64,000 bases of DNA. Origin: Oceanirhabdus sp. W0125-5 (GTDB taxonomy: Bacteria > Bacillota > Clostridia > Clostridiales > Clostridiaceae). The notes below the pieces were generated by a model. The model ran no database searches, had not been told where the DNA came from, and saw nothing but the letters and a program-made list of their open reading frames with translations. A program made the translations under genes and the position numbers. Location of the stretch: positions 2,390,001 through 2,454,000 of the forward strand of contig NZ_CP115913.1 of NCBI RefSeq assembly GCF_027938815.1. The letters are read 5' to 3'. Shown in pieces: positions 35,732 through 44,340 of this stretch (its first letter is position 1; each line of letters starts with the position of its first letter).

Positions 35732-36793
35732 ATGAAAAAAATATTTATATTGTTATTAACCGTTATAGTTTCTTTGACCATGATATCATGTGATAGTAAA
35801 GATGGAAAGAAGGAAGATAAAGATAAAAGTAAAAATTATAAAATTGGAGTATTATTAGAAGAAGGAAATATTTATAACGAAAAAATATTGATTTCACTGA
35901 ACAAAGGAAAAGAGGATTTCAACATTGCTTATGAGGCTGCTATCTGTGCTGAAGAGGGTGAGTATGAAAGCGGTATTGAAAAATTTGCTGAAGAAAATTT
36001 TTCACTTATAATAGGAGCATCTCAAGCTAGTAGATGGAGTATAGAAAAAATGGCAATAAAATACCCAAATACAAAATTTCTTATAATTGATAGTGTTATT
36101 GATGGTGATAATATTCAATCTATAATTTTTAAGGAAAATGAAGGGGCGTATTTATTAGGAATAATTGCAGGAATGTCATCATCTACAAATGAAATTGCGT
36201 TTGTTGGAGGTAAAGATATACACCTTATTAATCAGTTAGAAATTGGATTTGTTTCTGGTGTCAATTCTGTAAATAAGGAAGCAGGCGCTAAACTTATTAA
36301 TAAGGAGAATGTTGAATATCTAAACAGTTTTATTGATGTGAATAAAGCATATAGAATTACAAAACAATTACTGGATAGTAATTGTGATATAATATATAGT
36401 TCTAGTGGGGGAGCATCACTTGGAGTTTATACATGTGTAAATGAAAAAAAAGAAGAAGGCGAAGACATTTTAATTGTTGGAGAAAATATAGAAAATGAAG
36501 ATTTGAAGACAGAATTTAAAGGATTAAATTTAGCATCAGTAGAAAAGAAAATAGATAATGTTATTTACTCAGCATTAGAAGAAATAGCAAAAAATGAATT
36601 TACTACAGGTGTAATTTATGAAATGGGCATAGTGAATGAGGGAATTGATGTTATTAATGGTAAAAATGTTATCATTAATAATGAAATAGTTAATAAACTA
36701 AATGAGACTAAGAAGAATGTTATTAATGGAAATATTGTAGTTCCTAACAATTATGAAGAACTACAGAAGCAAAGAACAAAGAAGAAAGAATAA
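35732..36793 (+). CDS. BMP-family lipoprotein, divergent paralogue
   Basis: This 353-residue protein has a signal peptide with lipobox MISC (C20) and a BMP/Med-type periplasmic-binding fold. It aligns along its length with the next gene product (NTKFLIIDSVID against NKFVIIDSSVD; EIAFVGGKD against KIGFIGGKD). The nucleoside-binding landmarks are altered: DEGGINDKSFNQ in the neighbour is EEGNIYNEKILIS here, and GVDMDQ is GENIEN. It may bind a different ligand or have lost binding. It lies close behind uvrC and is probably co-transcribed with it. Confidence 0.82.
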   Translation: MKKIFILLLTVIVSLTMISCDSKDGKKEDKDKSKNYKIGVLLEEGNIYNEKILISLNKGKEDFNIAYEAAICAEEGEYESGIEKFAEENFSLIIGASQASRWSIEKMAIKYPNTKFLIIDSVIDGDNIQSIIFKENEGAYLLGIIAGMSSSTNEIAFVGGKDIHLINQLEIGFVSGVNSVNKEAGAKLINKENVEYLNSFIDVNKAYRITKQLLDSNCDIIYSSSGGASLGVYTCVNEKKEEGEDILIVGENIENEDLKTEFKGLNLASVEKKIDNVIYSALEEIAKNEFTTGVIYEMGIVNEGIDVINGKNVIINNEIVNKLNETKKNVINGNIVVPNNYEELQKQRTKKKE

Positions 36794-36880
36794 AGAGCAA
36801 ATTTGGATGATTTGCTCTGCAAATCTCTAAAATTATAAATATAAGGGTCTTTTATATAGTAAAAGACCCTTATATTTTTT
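36794..36880 (+). terminator. double hairpin terminator after first BMP gene
   Basis: AGAGCAAA/TTTGCTCT (36794-36818) is followed by a stronger hairpin, AAGGGTCTTTTA/TAAAAGACCCTT (36843-36871), with a T run. Between here and 37061 the only notable feature is a pyrimidine-rich stretch (about 36929-36985). Confidence 0.9.
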
Positions 36881-37061
36881 TATAGATTAAAGATATTCTG
36901 AAGCATGAAGAATATTAACAATATTTATTTTTTCTTCTCTTTTCTTTATTCTTTTTTTTAGGTTCTCTTTTCTTTCTTCTTTGAATTAAAATATTATAAA
37001 TATTTTATCTCTTTATGTAAATAATATTATTACAATAAAAATATTCAAGGAGGAGAATAGT

Positions 37062-38147
37062 ATGAAATTAAAAAAAATATTTAGTATTTTAATTTCTATT
37101 CTGTTATTAATTTCTCTTGTTTCTTGTAAAACAGAAGAAAATAAAGAAGGACCAAAGAATGAGGGAGAGAAGGGTAAAGAGTATTATGTAGGATTAGTTA
37201 CAGATGAAGGTGGTATAAATGACAAGTCATTTAACCAAAGTGCAAATGAAGGTGCATTACGTGCAAAAGACGAATTTGGAATTCAATATAAAGCTATTGA
37301 ATCATCAAGTAAAGAAGATTATGAAGAGAACTTAGAAACGCTTGTTGATGATGGTGCTGATTTAGTATTTGGAGTAGGATTCCAAATGGCAGAGTCATTA
37401 AAAAATGTTGCACAAAAATATCCAGATAATAAATTTGTAATTATTGATTCATCTGTTGATTTACCTAATGTTCAATCAGTGTCATTTAAAGAGCATGAAG
37501 GATCTTTCTTAGTTGGTGTTATAGCTGGTAAAATGACAAAGACTAATAAAATCGGATTTATAGGTGGAAAAGATTTTGAATTAATTAACAGATTTGAAGT
37601 TGGATTTGCAGCAGGAGTTATGAGTGTAAATCCTGAAGCAGGAAAATTATTAATGGATAGAAAAACTGTAAAATACGCAGATAGCTTTAGTGATGTTAAT
37701 AAGGGATATGAATTAGGTAAAGCTCTTATTGATGAGGGATGCGATGTTCTATATCATGCAGCTGGTGGTGTTGGAATAGGAATGTTCACTATAGTAGATG
37801 AAACTGTTAAAGCAGGAAAAGAAGCATATGCTATAGGTGTTGATATGGACCAAAGTGAAACATTACCAAAATATAAAGACATAATTATATCAAGTATGAT
37901 AAAAAGAGTTGATACTGGAACATATACTGCAATAAAAGATTTAGCTAATGAAAAATTTGAAGGTGGAAAAGTAGTAGAATTAGGTTTAGCTGAAGATGGA
38001 GTTGGGGTTGCAGATACAACTAAAGATAAAGTTGATAGTGAAATAATGGCTTTAGTTGAAAAATATCGTGGTATGATAGTTGATGGTAATATTAAAGTAC
38101 CTTCTACACTAGATGAATTAAAAACTTTTGAAGCTCCAGAAATGTAA
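37062..38147 (+). CDS. BMP-family nucleoside-binding lipoprotein
   Basis: This 361-residue protein has a signal peptide with lipobox LVSC (C22) and a linker rich in Glu/Lys/Gly. The Med/BMP domain has the canonical landmarks VTDEGGINDKSFNQSANEG, GFQMAESLKNVAQKYP, NKFVIIDSSVD, IGFIGGKD and AIGVDMDQ. Family members bind purine nucleosides for an ABC importer; no permease or ATPase gene is adjacent, so any transporter must be encoded elsewhere. The ATG at 37062 has AAGGAGGAG. It has its own terminator. No purine riboswitch was recognised upstream. Confidence 0.9.
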   Translation: MKLKKIFSILISILLLISLVSCKTEENKEGPKNEGEKGKEYYVGLVTDEGGINDKSFNQSANEGALRAKDEFGIQYKAIESSSKEDYEENLETLVDDGADLVFGVGFQMAESLKNVAQKYPDNKFVIIDSSVDLPNVQSVSFKEHEGSFLVGVIAGKMTKTNKIGFIGGKDFELINRFEVGFAAGVMSVNPEAGKLLMDRKTVKYADSFSDVNKGYELGKALIDEGCDVLYHAAGGVGIGMFTIVDETVKAGKEAYAIGVDMDQSETLPKYKDIIISSMIKRVDTGTYTAIKDLANEKFEGGKVVELGLAEDGVGVADTTKDKVDSEIMALVEKYRGMIVDGNIKVPSTLDELKTFEAPEM

Positions 38148-38166
38148 AAGTTTATAAAAAAGTTTG

Positions 38167-38220
38167 TAAAACGCAAAATATTTAGGCTTTATGCTTAAAT
38201 ATTTTGCGTTTTTGTTTTTT
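38167..38220 (+). terminator. terminator after second BMP gene
   Basis: ACGCAAAATATTTA (38171-38184) pairs with TAAATATTTTGCGT (38196-38209), a long stem, followed by a T-rich tail. Confidence 0.9.
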
Positions 38221-38225
38221 TTCAC

Positions 38226-38255
38226 TTGATAAAGAAATTGAATATCCATTATACT
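38226..38255 (+). promoter_or_regulatory. probable promoter of murB
   Basis: TTGATA (38226-38231), an 18-base spacer, TATACT (38250-38255). Confidence 0.55.
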
Positions 38256-38291
38256 ATATATGTGATAAAAAAAGTAAAATAGAGGTGTGTC

Positions 38292-39206
38292 GTGGATAAT
38301 ACTTTAAAAATTAAAGAAAAACTAGAAAAATATCTCCAAGATTGTGAATTGATTATAAATGAGCCATTGAAGAATCATACTACTTTTAAAGTAGGGGGAA
38401 CAGCAGATTTATTCGCTATTCCAAATAATTATGAAGATATTATTGCAATGATAAATTTTTGCAAAAAAAATCAGTTAAAATACTATATACTTGGGAATGG
38501 ATCAAATGTTCTTGTTAGAGATGGTGGATTTAGAGGTTTAATAATTAAGACATCACAATTGAATGATATTAAAGTTCAAGGGGAATACCTAATAGCTCAA
38601 TGTGGTGCAGAATTGAAAGATGTTGCAAAAATATGTACAAATAATTCAATGACAGGATTTGAATTTGCAAGTGGTATTCCAGGGAGCATTGGTGGAGCAA
38701 TAGCTATGAATGCTGGGGCTTATAATGGAGAAATGAAAGATGTAGTTGAAGAGTGTGTTGTAATAGACAACGAGCTTAATATAAAAACATTGAGTAAAGA
38801 AGAACTAGAATTATCTTATAGAAATAGTGCTATACAGAAGTATGGGTATATTGCACTTGAAGTAAAAATAAAGTTAGATTATGGTGATAACAAGCTTATT
38901 GAAGAAAAAGTTCAGGATTTAACAAATAGAAGAGAAGAAAAACAACCTTTAGAAGCCAATTCAGCAGGAAGTACATTTAAACGTGCTCCAGGGCATTATA
39001 CAGGAAAACTTATTCAAGATTCTGGTTTAAAGGGTTATTCAATTGGTGGAGCACAAATTTCTAACAAACATGCTGGGTTTGTTATAAATAAGGGAGATGC
39101 ATCTGCAAATGATATTCTGAACCTTATTGGGCATATTCAAAAAGTGGTTAAGGAAAATTATGATGTAGATTTAGAACCAGAAGTAAGAATAATTGGGGAA
39201 GAATAG
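38292..39206 (+). CDS. murB: UDP-N-acetylenolpyruvoylglucosamine reductase
   Basis: This 304-residue FAD enzyme forms UDP-MurNAc, the second committed step of peptidoglycan synthesis. It has the FAD-binding segments YYILGNGSNVLVRDGGFRG and GFEFASGIPGSIGGAIAMNAGAY, the catalytic serine in ANSAGSTFKRAPG and the C-terminal glutamate region in LEPEVRIIGE. It belongs to the short (type II) form, which is usual in Firmicutes. The start is GTG at 38292 after AGAGGTG. A strong hairpin follows it. Confidence 0.96.
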   Translation: MDNTLKIKEKLEKYLQDCELIINEPLKNHTTFKVGGTADLFAIPNNYEDIIAMINFCKKNQLKYYILGNGSNVLVRDGGFRGLIIKTSQLNDIKVQGEYLIAQCGAELKDVAKICTNNSMTGFEFASGIPGSIGGAIAMNAGAYNGEMKDVVEECVVIDNELNIKTLSKEELELSYRNSAIQKYGYIALEVKIKLDYGDNKLIEEKVQDLTNRREEKQPLEANSAGSTFKRAPGHYTGKLIQDSGLKGYSIGGAQISNKHAGFVINKGDASANDILNLIGHIQKVVKENYDVDLEPEVRIIGEE

Positions 39207-39222
39207 AGTGAATATTGTTTAT

Positions 39223-39251
39223 AAGGTAAATAATTTATAATTATTTACCTT
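39223..39251. terminator. perfect hairpin between murB and hisC
   Basis: AAGGTAAATAATT (39223-39235) pairs with AATTATTTACCTT (39239-39251) with a TAT loop. The downstream T run is missing, so it may be a weak terminator or an mRNA-stabilising end. Confidence 0.55.
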
Positions 39252-39328
39252 AAAATATAGTTTAAATTATCAGAATAAATTTAATTTAAACAAAAGTCTA
39301 AAAATGACTATTTAATGGAGGGATAAGT

Positions 39329-40417
39329 ATGGCTTTAAAAGTTAGGAAGGAAATTCTAGATCTTGGAGTGTACAAGGCAGGTAAACCTATAAGCGAAGTA
39401 AAGAGAGAACTGGGTTTAGATGATGTCATAAAGTTGGCATCAAACGAGAATCCATTTGGGTGTTCTCAAAAAGCTAAAGAGGCTCTTATAGGAATAGTTG
39501 AAGAAAGTTACATGTATCCTGATGCAGGAAATTTTCAGTTGAAAACAAATATTGCTGAAGAACTGAATGTAAGACCAGAGCAAGTTTTTTGCAGTACTGG
39601 TTCCGATGCACTTATAAAAGTTATTTGCAATACCTTTATTGAAGAGGGCGATGAATCAATAATGGCTGAAATAACTTTCCCAAGATATGAAGCTGCTGTA
39701 AAACTTATGGGTGGAAAATGCATTAAAGTTCCTATGAAAAATAATGGGCTTGATATTGAAGAAATGGTAAACAGTATTAATGAAAAGACTAAGATAATAT
39801 GGTTCTGTAATCCGAATAATCCTACAGGAACTACTTTTAATAAGACAGAATTTAACAAGGTATTAAGTAGAATTCCAGATCATATTTTAATAGTTATGGA
39901 TGAAGCTTATATAGAGTATGTTACAAGTGATAATTTCCCTGATTCTCTTGAATATATTTCAGATTATCCAAATATGATAACATTAAGAACTTTTTCAAAA
40001 GCATATGGACTAGCATCTTTAAGAGTAGGTTATGGTATTGCTAGTGAAGAATTAGTTGGATATTTTAATAGAGTAATTGGACCATTTGATGTTAATTTAT
40101 ATGCTCAAACAGCTGCAGCATTAGCAATAAAGGACAAAGAGTTTTTAAAAATGGTTTATGAAAAGAACAAAGAAGGAAAAGAATATCTATATAGTGAATT
40201 TAAAAATATGGGATTAGAATATGCTGTTAGTGATGCTAACTTTGTATTTGTAAATGTTGCAACAGATACAGTTGAGTTATTTGACAAGTTATTAAGAAGA
40301 GGAGTAATTATAAGACCTGGGCATCTTTTAGGTACTCCAGAATGGATAAGAGTTTCTATAGGAACAATGGAACAGAATAAGAGATTTATTAAGGAGCTTA
40401 AAGACATCCTTAAATAA
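39329..40417 (+). CDS. hisC: histidinol-phosphate aminotransferase
   Basis: This 362-residue fold-type-I PLP enzyme has KLASNENPFGCSQKAK, YPDAGNFQLK, WFCNPNNPTGT, the PLP lysine in TLRTFSKAYGLASLRVGYG, and the C-terminal RPG/RVSIGT segment. It is not in a his operon here; it lies between murB and rapZ. Stand-alone copies in this family often also act on aromatic amino acids (tyrosine/phenylalanine transamination), so the substrate range is open. The ribosome site is GGAGGGAT. Repeat copy E starts just behind its stop. Confidence 0.88.
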   Translation: MALKVRKEILDLGVYKAGKPISEVKRELGLDDVIKLASNENPFGCSQKAKEALIGIVEESYMYPDAGNFQLKTNIAEELNVRPEQVFCSTGSDALIKVICNTFIEEGDESIMAEITFPRYEAAVKLMGGKCIKVPMKNNGLDIEEMVNSINEKTKIIWFCNPNNPTGTTFNKTEFNKVLSRIPDHILIVMDEAYIEYVTSDNFPDSLEYISDYPNMITLRTFSKAYGLASLRVGYGIASEELVGYFNRVIGPFDVNLYAQTAAALAIKDKEFLKMVYEKNKEGKEYLYSEFKNMGLEYAVSDANFVFVNVATDTVELFDKLLRRGVIIRPGHLLGTPEWIRVSIGTMEQNKRFIKELKDILK

Positions 40418-40423
40418 ATTCAG

Positions 40424-40517
40424 AATTGAAAACTGAAAATTGAAAATTGAAAACTGAAAACGAAGGAGGGTTCTGACTTAGGTCAGAACCTTTGATTATA
40501 TTGTTCTTTAGAACAAA
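40424..40517. repeat. heptad-ended hairpin repeat, copy E (left part, variant heptamers)
   Basis: The heptamers are AATTGAA, AACTGAA, AATTGAA, AATTGAA and AACTGAA, followed by AACGAAGG: the same seven-base period as in other copies but a different sequence. Hairpin 1 is GGTTCTGAC/GTCAGAACC and the second hairpin is TTGTTC/GAACAA (40501-40516). The rest of the element is missing, and a kinase gene fragment follows directly. Confidence 0.82.
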
Positions 40518-40749
40518 TGGTATAAACGTACCTTTATTTTATAAAACAAAGGATAATAAGTATTATACTCAATATGATTTTGATGATGGTACATACTTAA
40601 TTTGGTGTGAAGAAAAGCTTCCTTATGAATCAATGGATAAGGTTAATAAAGAGAATATAAGTTTAAGTTCAGAGTTTTATAGTATGATGGGGAGCCTTGT
40701 TGGAAGAATGCATTCAGTTTCTAAGAATAATAAAATAAGTTACCCTTGA
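40518..40749 (+). pseudogene. remnant of an aminoglycoside-phosphotransferase-like kinase gene
   Basis: An open frame of about 77 codons encodes a fragment (GINVPLFYKTKDNKYY, WCEEKLPYESMD, GSLVGRMHSVSKNN) that resembles the N-lobe/middle of APH/choline-kinase-type proteins. Upstream, the frame runs into repeat copy E, which has replaced the 5' end of the gene, and it stops at TGA (40747) long before the catalytic loop. No ribosome site precedes it. It appears to be a decayed gene whose truncation coincides with the repeat junction. Confidence 0.55.
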
Positions 40750-40779
40750 ATTCTCCATGTAGTTTAATAAAAGTAACTG

Positions 40780-40788
40780 TGGTATAAT
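40780..40788 (+). promoter_or_regulatory. extended -10 promoter of the rapZ operon
   Basis: TGGTATAAT matches TGNTATAAT. The start of transcription would be about 14 bases before the rapZ ATG, leaving a very short leader. Confidence 0.45.
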
Positions 40789-40808
40789 TATTAGTTGAGG
40801 TGATTATA

Positions 40809-41693
40809 ATGAAATTTGTTGTAGTAACAGGGCTTTCAGGAGCAGGTAAATCACAGGCTATGAGATGTTTTGAAGATTTAGGATATTTTTGTGTTGACAA
40901 TTTACCACCAACGTTAATGTGTAAATTTGCTGACGCTTGTTATAAATCACAAGGTAAAATAAATAAGATTGCTTTAGTGATAGATATAAGAGGAGGAGAT
41001 TTCTTCCATAAGACTTTCGAGAGTCTTGCTGAGTTAAAGAAAGAAGGATATAAATATGATATCCTGTATTTAGAAGCTGACGATAAGACACTTATTAAAA
41101 GATATAAGGAAACACGTAGAAAACATCCTCTTTCACCTGAGGGAAGAGTAGTGGACGGAATAACTGAAGAAAGAGAACACCTTAAAGAACTTAGAGAGAA
41201 TGCTAACTATATTATAAATACATCAAAGTTATCAATTTGGCAATTAAGAGATAAGATTTCAGAGTTATTTGGTGAAGAAGGTCAAGTGGAGAGGGAGATA
41301 TCTGTTACAGCACTTTCATTTGGATTTAAATACGGTATTCCAGTAGATTCAGACCTTGTATTTGACGTTAGATTTTTACCAAATCCATATTACATTCCAG
41401 ATCTTAAAGGATTCTCAGGGGAAGAGAAACCTGTTAAAGATTATGTTTTTTCTTTTGATGAAACTGTGGATTTTGTTGAGAAGTTAACAGATATGTTAGA
41501 CTTCTTGATCCCAAAATATAAAAAAGAAGGTAAGAGACAACTTATTATATCTATAGGATGTACAGGTGGAAGACATAGATCAGTTGCAATATCTAATAAA
41601 GTTTATGAAATTTTAAATCATAAAGGATATAAAGTTAATGTTCAGCATAGAGATATAGTTGAAGATGTTAATAGAGGAGTATCCAAATTATGA
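40809..41693 (+). CDS. rapZ: RNase adapter protein RapZ / YvcJ nucleotide-binding protein
   Basis: This 294-residue P-loop protein has Walker [10 protein letters not shown] at the N-terminus and the conserved C-terminal domain segments [26 protein letters not shown] and [17 protein letters not shown]. In E. coli RapZ directs RNase E to GlmZ RNA; in Bacillus YvcJ affects competence and its role is less clear. The start is ATG at 40809 behind GAGGTGAT. It overlaps yvcK by ATGA and begins the conserved rapZ-yvcK-whiA operon. Confidence 0.95.
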   Translation: MKFVVVTGLSGAGKSQAMRCFEDLGYFCVDNLPPTLMCKFADACYKSQGKINKIALVIDIRGGDFFHKTFESLAELKKEGYKYDILYLEADDKTLIKRYKETRRKHPLSPEGRVVDGITEEREHLKELRENANYIINTSKLSIWQLRDKISELFGEEGQVEREISVTALSFGFKYGIPVDSDLVFDVRFLPNPYYIPDLKGFSGEEKPVKDYVFSFDETVDFVEKLTDMLDFLIPKYKKEGKRQLIISIGCTGGRHRSVAISNKVYEILNHKGYKVNVQHRDIVEDVNRGVSKL

Positions 41694-42655
41694 TACAAGT
41701 ATCTAAGAGTTGTAAAAAGATTACAGTTATAGGTGGTGGAACGGGATTATCTACATTACTCAGAGGTCTTAAGAGATATACTGATGATATAACTGCAATA
41801 GTAACTGTAGGAGATGATGGTGGCGGTTCAGGAATACTTAGAAAAGATTTAGGGATTCTTCCACCAGGGGATATTAGAAACTGTATACTAGCTTTAGCGG
41901 ATACAGAACCATTAATGGAAAAGCTCTTGCAATTTAGATTTACTGAAGGAAATCTAAAAGGACAGAACTTTGGAAATCTTTTTTTAGCGGCTATGACTGG
42001 TATATCTAATAATAACTTTATGGAAGCAATAAAAAGAATGAGTGATGTTTTAGCAGTTAAGGGAATGGTTTTGCCTGTTACTTTAGATAATATGAGATTA
42101 TTTGCTGAACTAGAAAATGGAGAGATAATTAAGGGAGAATCAAAAATTCCTAAGAAAGTGATAGAACATAAAAGTAGAATTAAAAGGTTAAGTATTGAAC
42201 CTAAGGGAGCCAGAGCACCTATTGAAGCAATTGAAGCTATTGAAAAATCAGATGTTATTGTAATTGGACCTGGGAGTTTATATACAAGTATCATACCAAA
42301 TCTTTTGGTGCAAGATATTAGAGAAGCTCTTCTTAGAACAAAGGGACGAAAAGTATATATTTCAAATGTTATGACTCAAGAGGGGGAAACAGATAATTTT
42401 AAAGTATCTGACCATGTAAGAGCTATTATTAAACACTCTTCACCTAAAATAATTGATAAAATAATTGCTAATACAGGAGAAATAGATAAGCTTCATATAG
42501 AAAAATACGAAATGGAAAATTCAGAGAAGGTTGAACTGGATATAGAAAATCTTAATGGATATAATGTAATTAAAGAGAATATTGTAAACTTTTCTAAAAG
42601 ATATGTCAGACATGATTCAGATAAACTTGCAGAAATAATCATTAATCAAGTATAG
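41690..42655 (+). CDS. yvcK: YvcK/gluconeogenesis factor (CofD-like)
   Basis: This 321-residue protein is of the UPF0052/CofD-like family, with the N-terminal [16 protein letters not shown] motif, [14 protein letters not shown], and [16 protein letters not shown], which bind UDP-sugars in homologues. B. subtilis YvcK is needed for growth on gluconeogenic carbon sources and for proper localisation of wall enzymes. It is co-transcribed with rapZ (4-bp overlap) and whiA. Confidence 0.94.
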   Translation: MIQVSKSCKKITVIGGGTGLSTLLRGLKRYTDDITAIVTVGDDGGGSGILRKDLGILPPGDIRNCILALADTEPLMEKLLQFRFTEGNLKGQNFGNLFLAAMTGISNNNFMEAIKRMSDVLAVKGMVLPVTLDNMRLFAELENGEIIKGESKIPKKVIEHKSRIKRLSIEPKGARAPIEAIEAIEKSDVIVIGPGSLYTSIIPNLLVQDIREALLRTKGRKVYISNVMTQEGETDNFKVSDHVRAIIKHSSPKIIDKIIANTGEIDKLHIEKYEMENSEKVELDIENLNGYNVIKENIVNFSKRYVRHDSDKLAEIIINQV

Positions 42656-42698
42656 ATTAAGTGAGACAATATTAGTATAAAGGATAGGGAGAAGTAAG

Positions 42699-43643
42699 AT
42701 GTCATTTTCAGCTAAAGTAAAAAGAGAAGCATGTAGAAAAGGAATAAATAGCAAAAACGAGGCTGTTGCGCTTCTTTCAGGAATTATGAAAGTCAATGGA
42801 ACAATAAGTTTAGCTGGCGCTAAAGGAATGGCTTTTAGGTCAACTACAGAGAATCCAGCAATAGCGAGATTAATATTTAAAATTTTAAAAGAACATTTTA
42901 ATATACACACTAGATTGCTTGTTAAGAGAAGTAATTCTCTTAAAAAGAATAATATTTATATGGTTATGATTACAGAAGATATGGGAGTTAGAGGTTTTTT
43001 AAGAGAAATTGGAATATTGAGTAGTGGGGAACATATTGCATTAGATTATGGTATACCTGAAGAAATAATAAAAGATGAAAATGCTAAGAGGATATTTCTA
43101 AGAGGGGCATTATTAGGCGGAGGAAGTATAAGTAATCCTGAAAAGGCTTATCATTTAGAATTTGTTACTCATAATGAAGAGTATGCACATGAACTAATGA
43201 AACTAATAAATTCTTATGGGTTAAACTCAAAAGTTATTAAGAGAAAAAGTAGTCATGTTGTATATTTGAAAGAGGGAGAACAGATCATTGATGTGTTGAA
43301 TATTGTAGGTGCACATTCAAATCTATTATTTTTTGAAAATGTTAGAATTATGAAAAGCATGAGAAATAACGTTAATAGATTAGTTAATTGTGAAACTGCT
43401 AATTTAAGTAAAACAGTTAATGCTGCTGTAAGACAAATTGAGAGTATAAAACTTATTCAGAGAGAAATTGGTTTACAAAGACTACCTAAGAACCTTAGAG
43501 AAGTTGCTGAACTTAGAATTCAATATCCTGATATTTCTCTTAAGGAATTAGGTGAACTTATTGATCCGCCAGTGGGGAAATCGGGTGTTAATCACAGATT
43601 GAGGAAAATTGAAAAGATTGCTGGAGAATTAAAAGATAAATAG
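42699..43643 (+). CDS. whiA: DNA-binding protein WhiA
   Basis: This 314-residue protein has an N-terminal LAGLIDADG-like domain (FLRGALLGGGSISNPEKAYHLEF) that has lost the catalytic acid pair of homing endonucleases, and a C-terminal helix-turn-helix (ISLKELGELIDPPVGKSGVNHRLRKI). In Firmicutes WhiA influences cell division and chromosome segregation. It is the third gene of the rapZ-yvcK-whiA operon. A terminator follows. Confidence 0.95.
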   Translation: MSFSAKVKREACRKGINSKNEAVALLSGIMKVNGTISLAGAKGMAFRSTTENPAIARLIFKILKEHFNIHTRLLVKRSNSLKKNNIYMVMITEDMGVRGFLREIGILSSGEHIALDYGIPEEIIKDENAKRIFLRGALLGGGSISNPEKAYHLEFVTHNEEYAHELMKLINSYGLNSKVIKRKSSHVVYLKEGEQIIDVLNIVGAHSNLLFFENVRIMKSMRNNVNRLVNCETANLSKTVNAAVRQIESIKLIQREIGLQRLPKNLREVAELRIQYPDISLKELGELIDPPVGKSGVNHRLRKIEKIAGELKDK

Positions 43644-43694
43644 AATATTGAACTATTTAAGGATAATGTATTTCAGCTTTTTTAATTTAAATAT

Positions 43695-43716
43695 GGCCAG
43701 CAATGCTGGTCTTTTT
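43695..43716 (+). terminator. terminator after whiA
   Basis: GGCCAGC (43695-43701) and GCTGGTC (43705-43711), one wobble pair, then five Ts. Confidence 0.88.
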
Positions 43717-43821
43717 ATGTTAAAAAAATAACTTATATTCTTAACATGAATTATATTGAATATTATAATTGAGAGTGATATTATATTCATATTATATTTT
43801 ATTTTTTGGGGGAAAGAAATT

Positions 43822-44127
43822 ATGGCAGGATTTTTTTTGGCGTCAGAAGAATGGAAGAAGACAAGAGAAAAAGGGAAATATAGCTATATCTTTTTTAAAA
43901 CAATAATAGTTGATTATATTATTGGATTACCTTTTTTTATTTTAGCTGCGCCATTATTAAGAAGTAATTTTTCAATGATTTATCTCAAAGAGTATTTAAA
44001 ATCTAGTAATCTTATTAGAGATATAGTTTTATATTGTTTAGCTATATTTGTCATAAGAATTGCTTTTAGATTTTTTACTTGGAATTATTATGAATGCAAG
44101 TATAAACTTTGGAAAGAAAAAAAATAA
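43822..44127 (+). CDS. small membrane protein of unknown function
   Basis: This 101-residue protein has two probable membrane segments (about 25-45, IIVDYIIGLPFFILAAPLL, and 66-86, IVLYCLAIFVIRIAF), with basic residues at both ends and a Trp/Tyr-rich C-terminal segment (FFTWNYYECKYKLWKEKK). I choose the ATG at 43822, which has GGGGGAAAG upstream; the frame extends to 43756 without a ribosome site. No family is recognised. It is monocistronic between whiA and dnaE with its own terminator. Confidence 0.6.
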   Translation: MAGFFLASEEWKKTREKGKYSYIFFKTIIVDYIIGLPFFILAAPLLRSNFSMIYLKEYLKSSNLIRDIVLYCLAIFVIRIAFRFFTWNYYECKYKLWKEKK

Positions 44128-44191
44128 TATCCCATTAATATTTATGCAGAGTGAACAAGAAAAATTGTGTATTTTGACGAAAAGGTTAAAG

Positions 44192-44227
44192 AATACTTTT
44201 CTTTTAAAGAAGAAAAGTATTTTTTTG
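44192..44227 (+). terminator. terminator upstream of dnaE
   Basis: AATACTTTTC (44192-44201) pairs with GAAAAGTATT (44212-44221), then Ts. Confidence 0.82.
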
Positions 44228-44340
44228 ATTAAAAAAATTCTATAAGTGTAGTATAATAAACTAATGTATGAAATTGTTAAGTTATTTTCATGAGAAATGT
44301 CATGAAAAATGCTATTCTGTGTAGAAGGGAGTAGGATATC

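Noticed and set aside
36929..36985. Pyrimidine-rich stretch before the second BMP gene, considered as a riboswitch or regulatory tract
   Set aside because: No paired structure or purine-riboswitch core was seen; probably simple-sequence bias.
44060..44245. 61-codon frame overlapping the small membrane gene before dnaE
   Set aside because: It overlaps a better-supported gene and a terminator; Lys/Leu/Ile-rich composition typical of a shadow frame.
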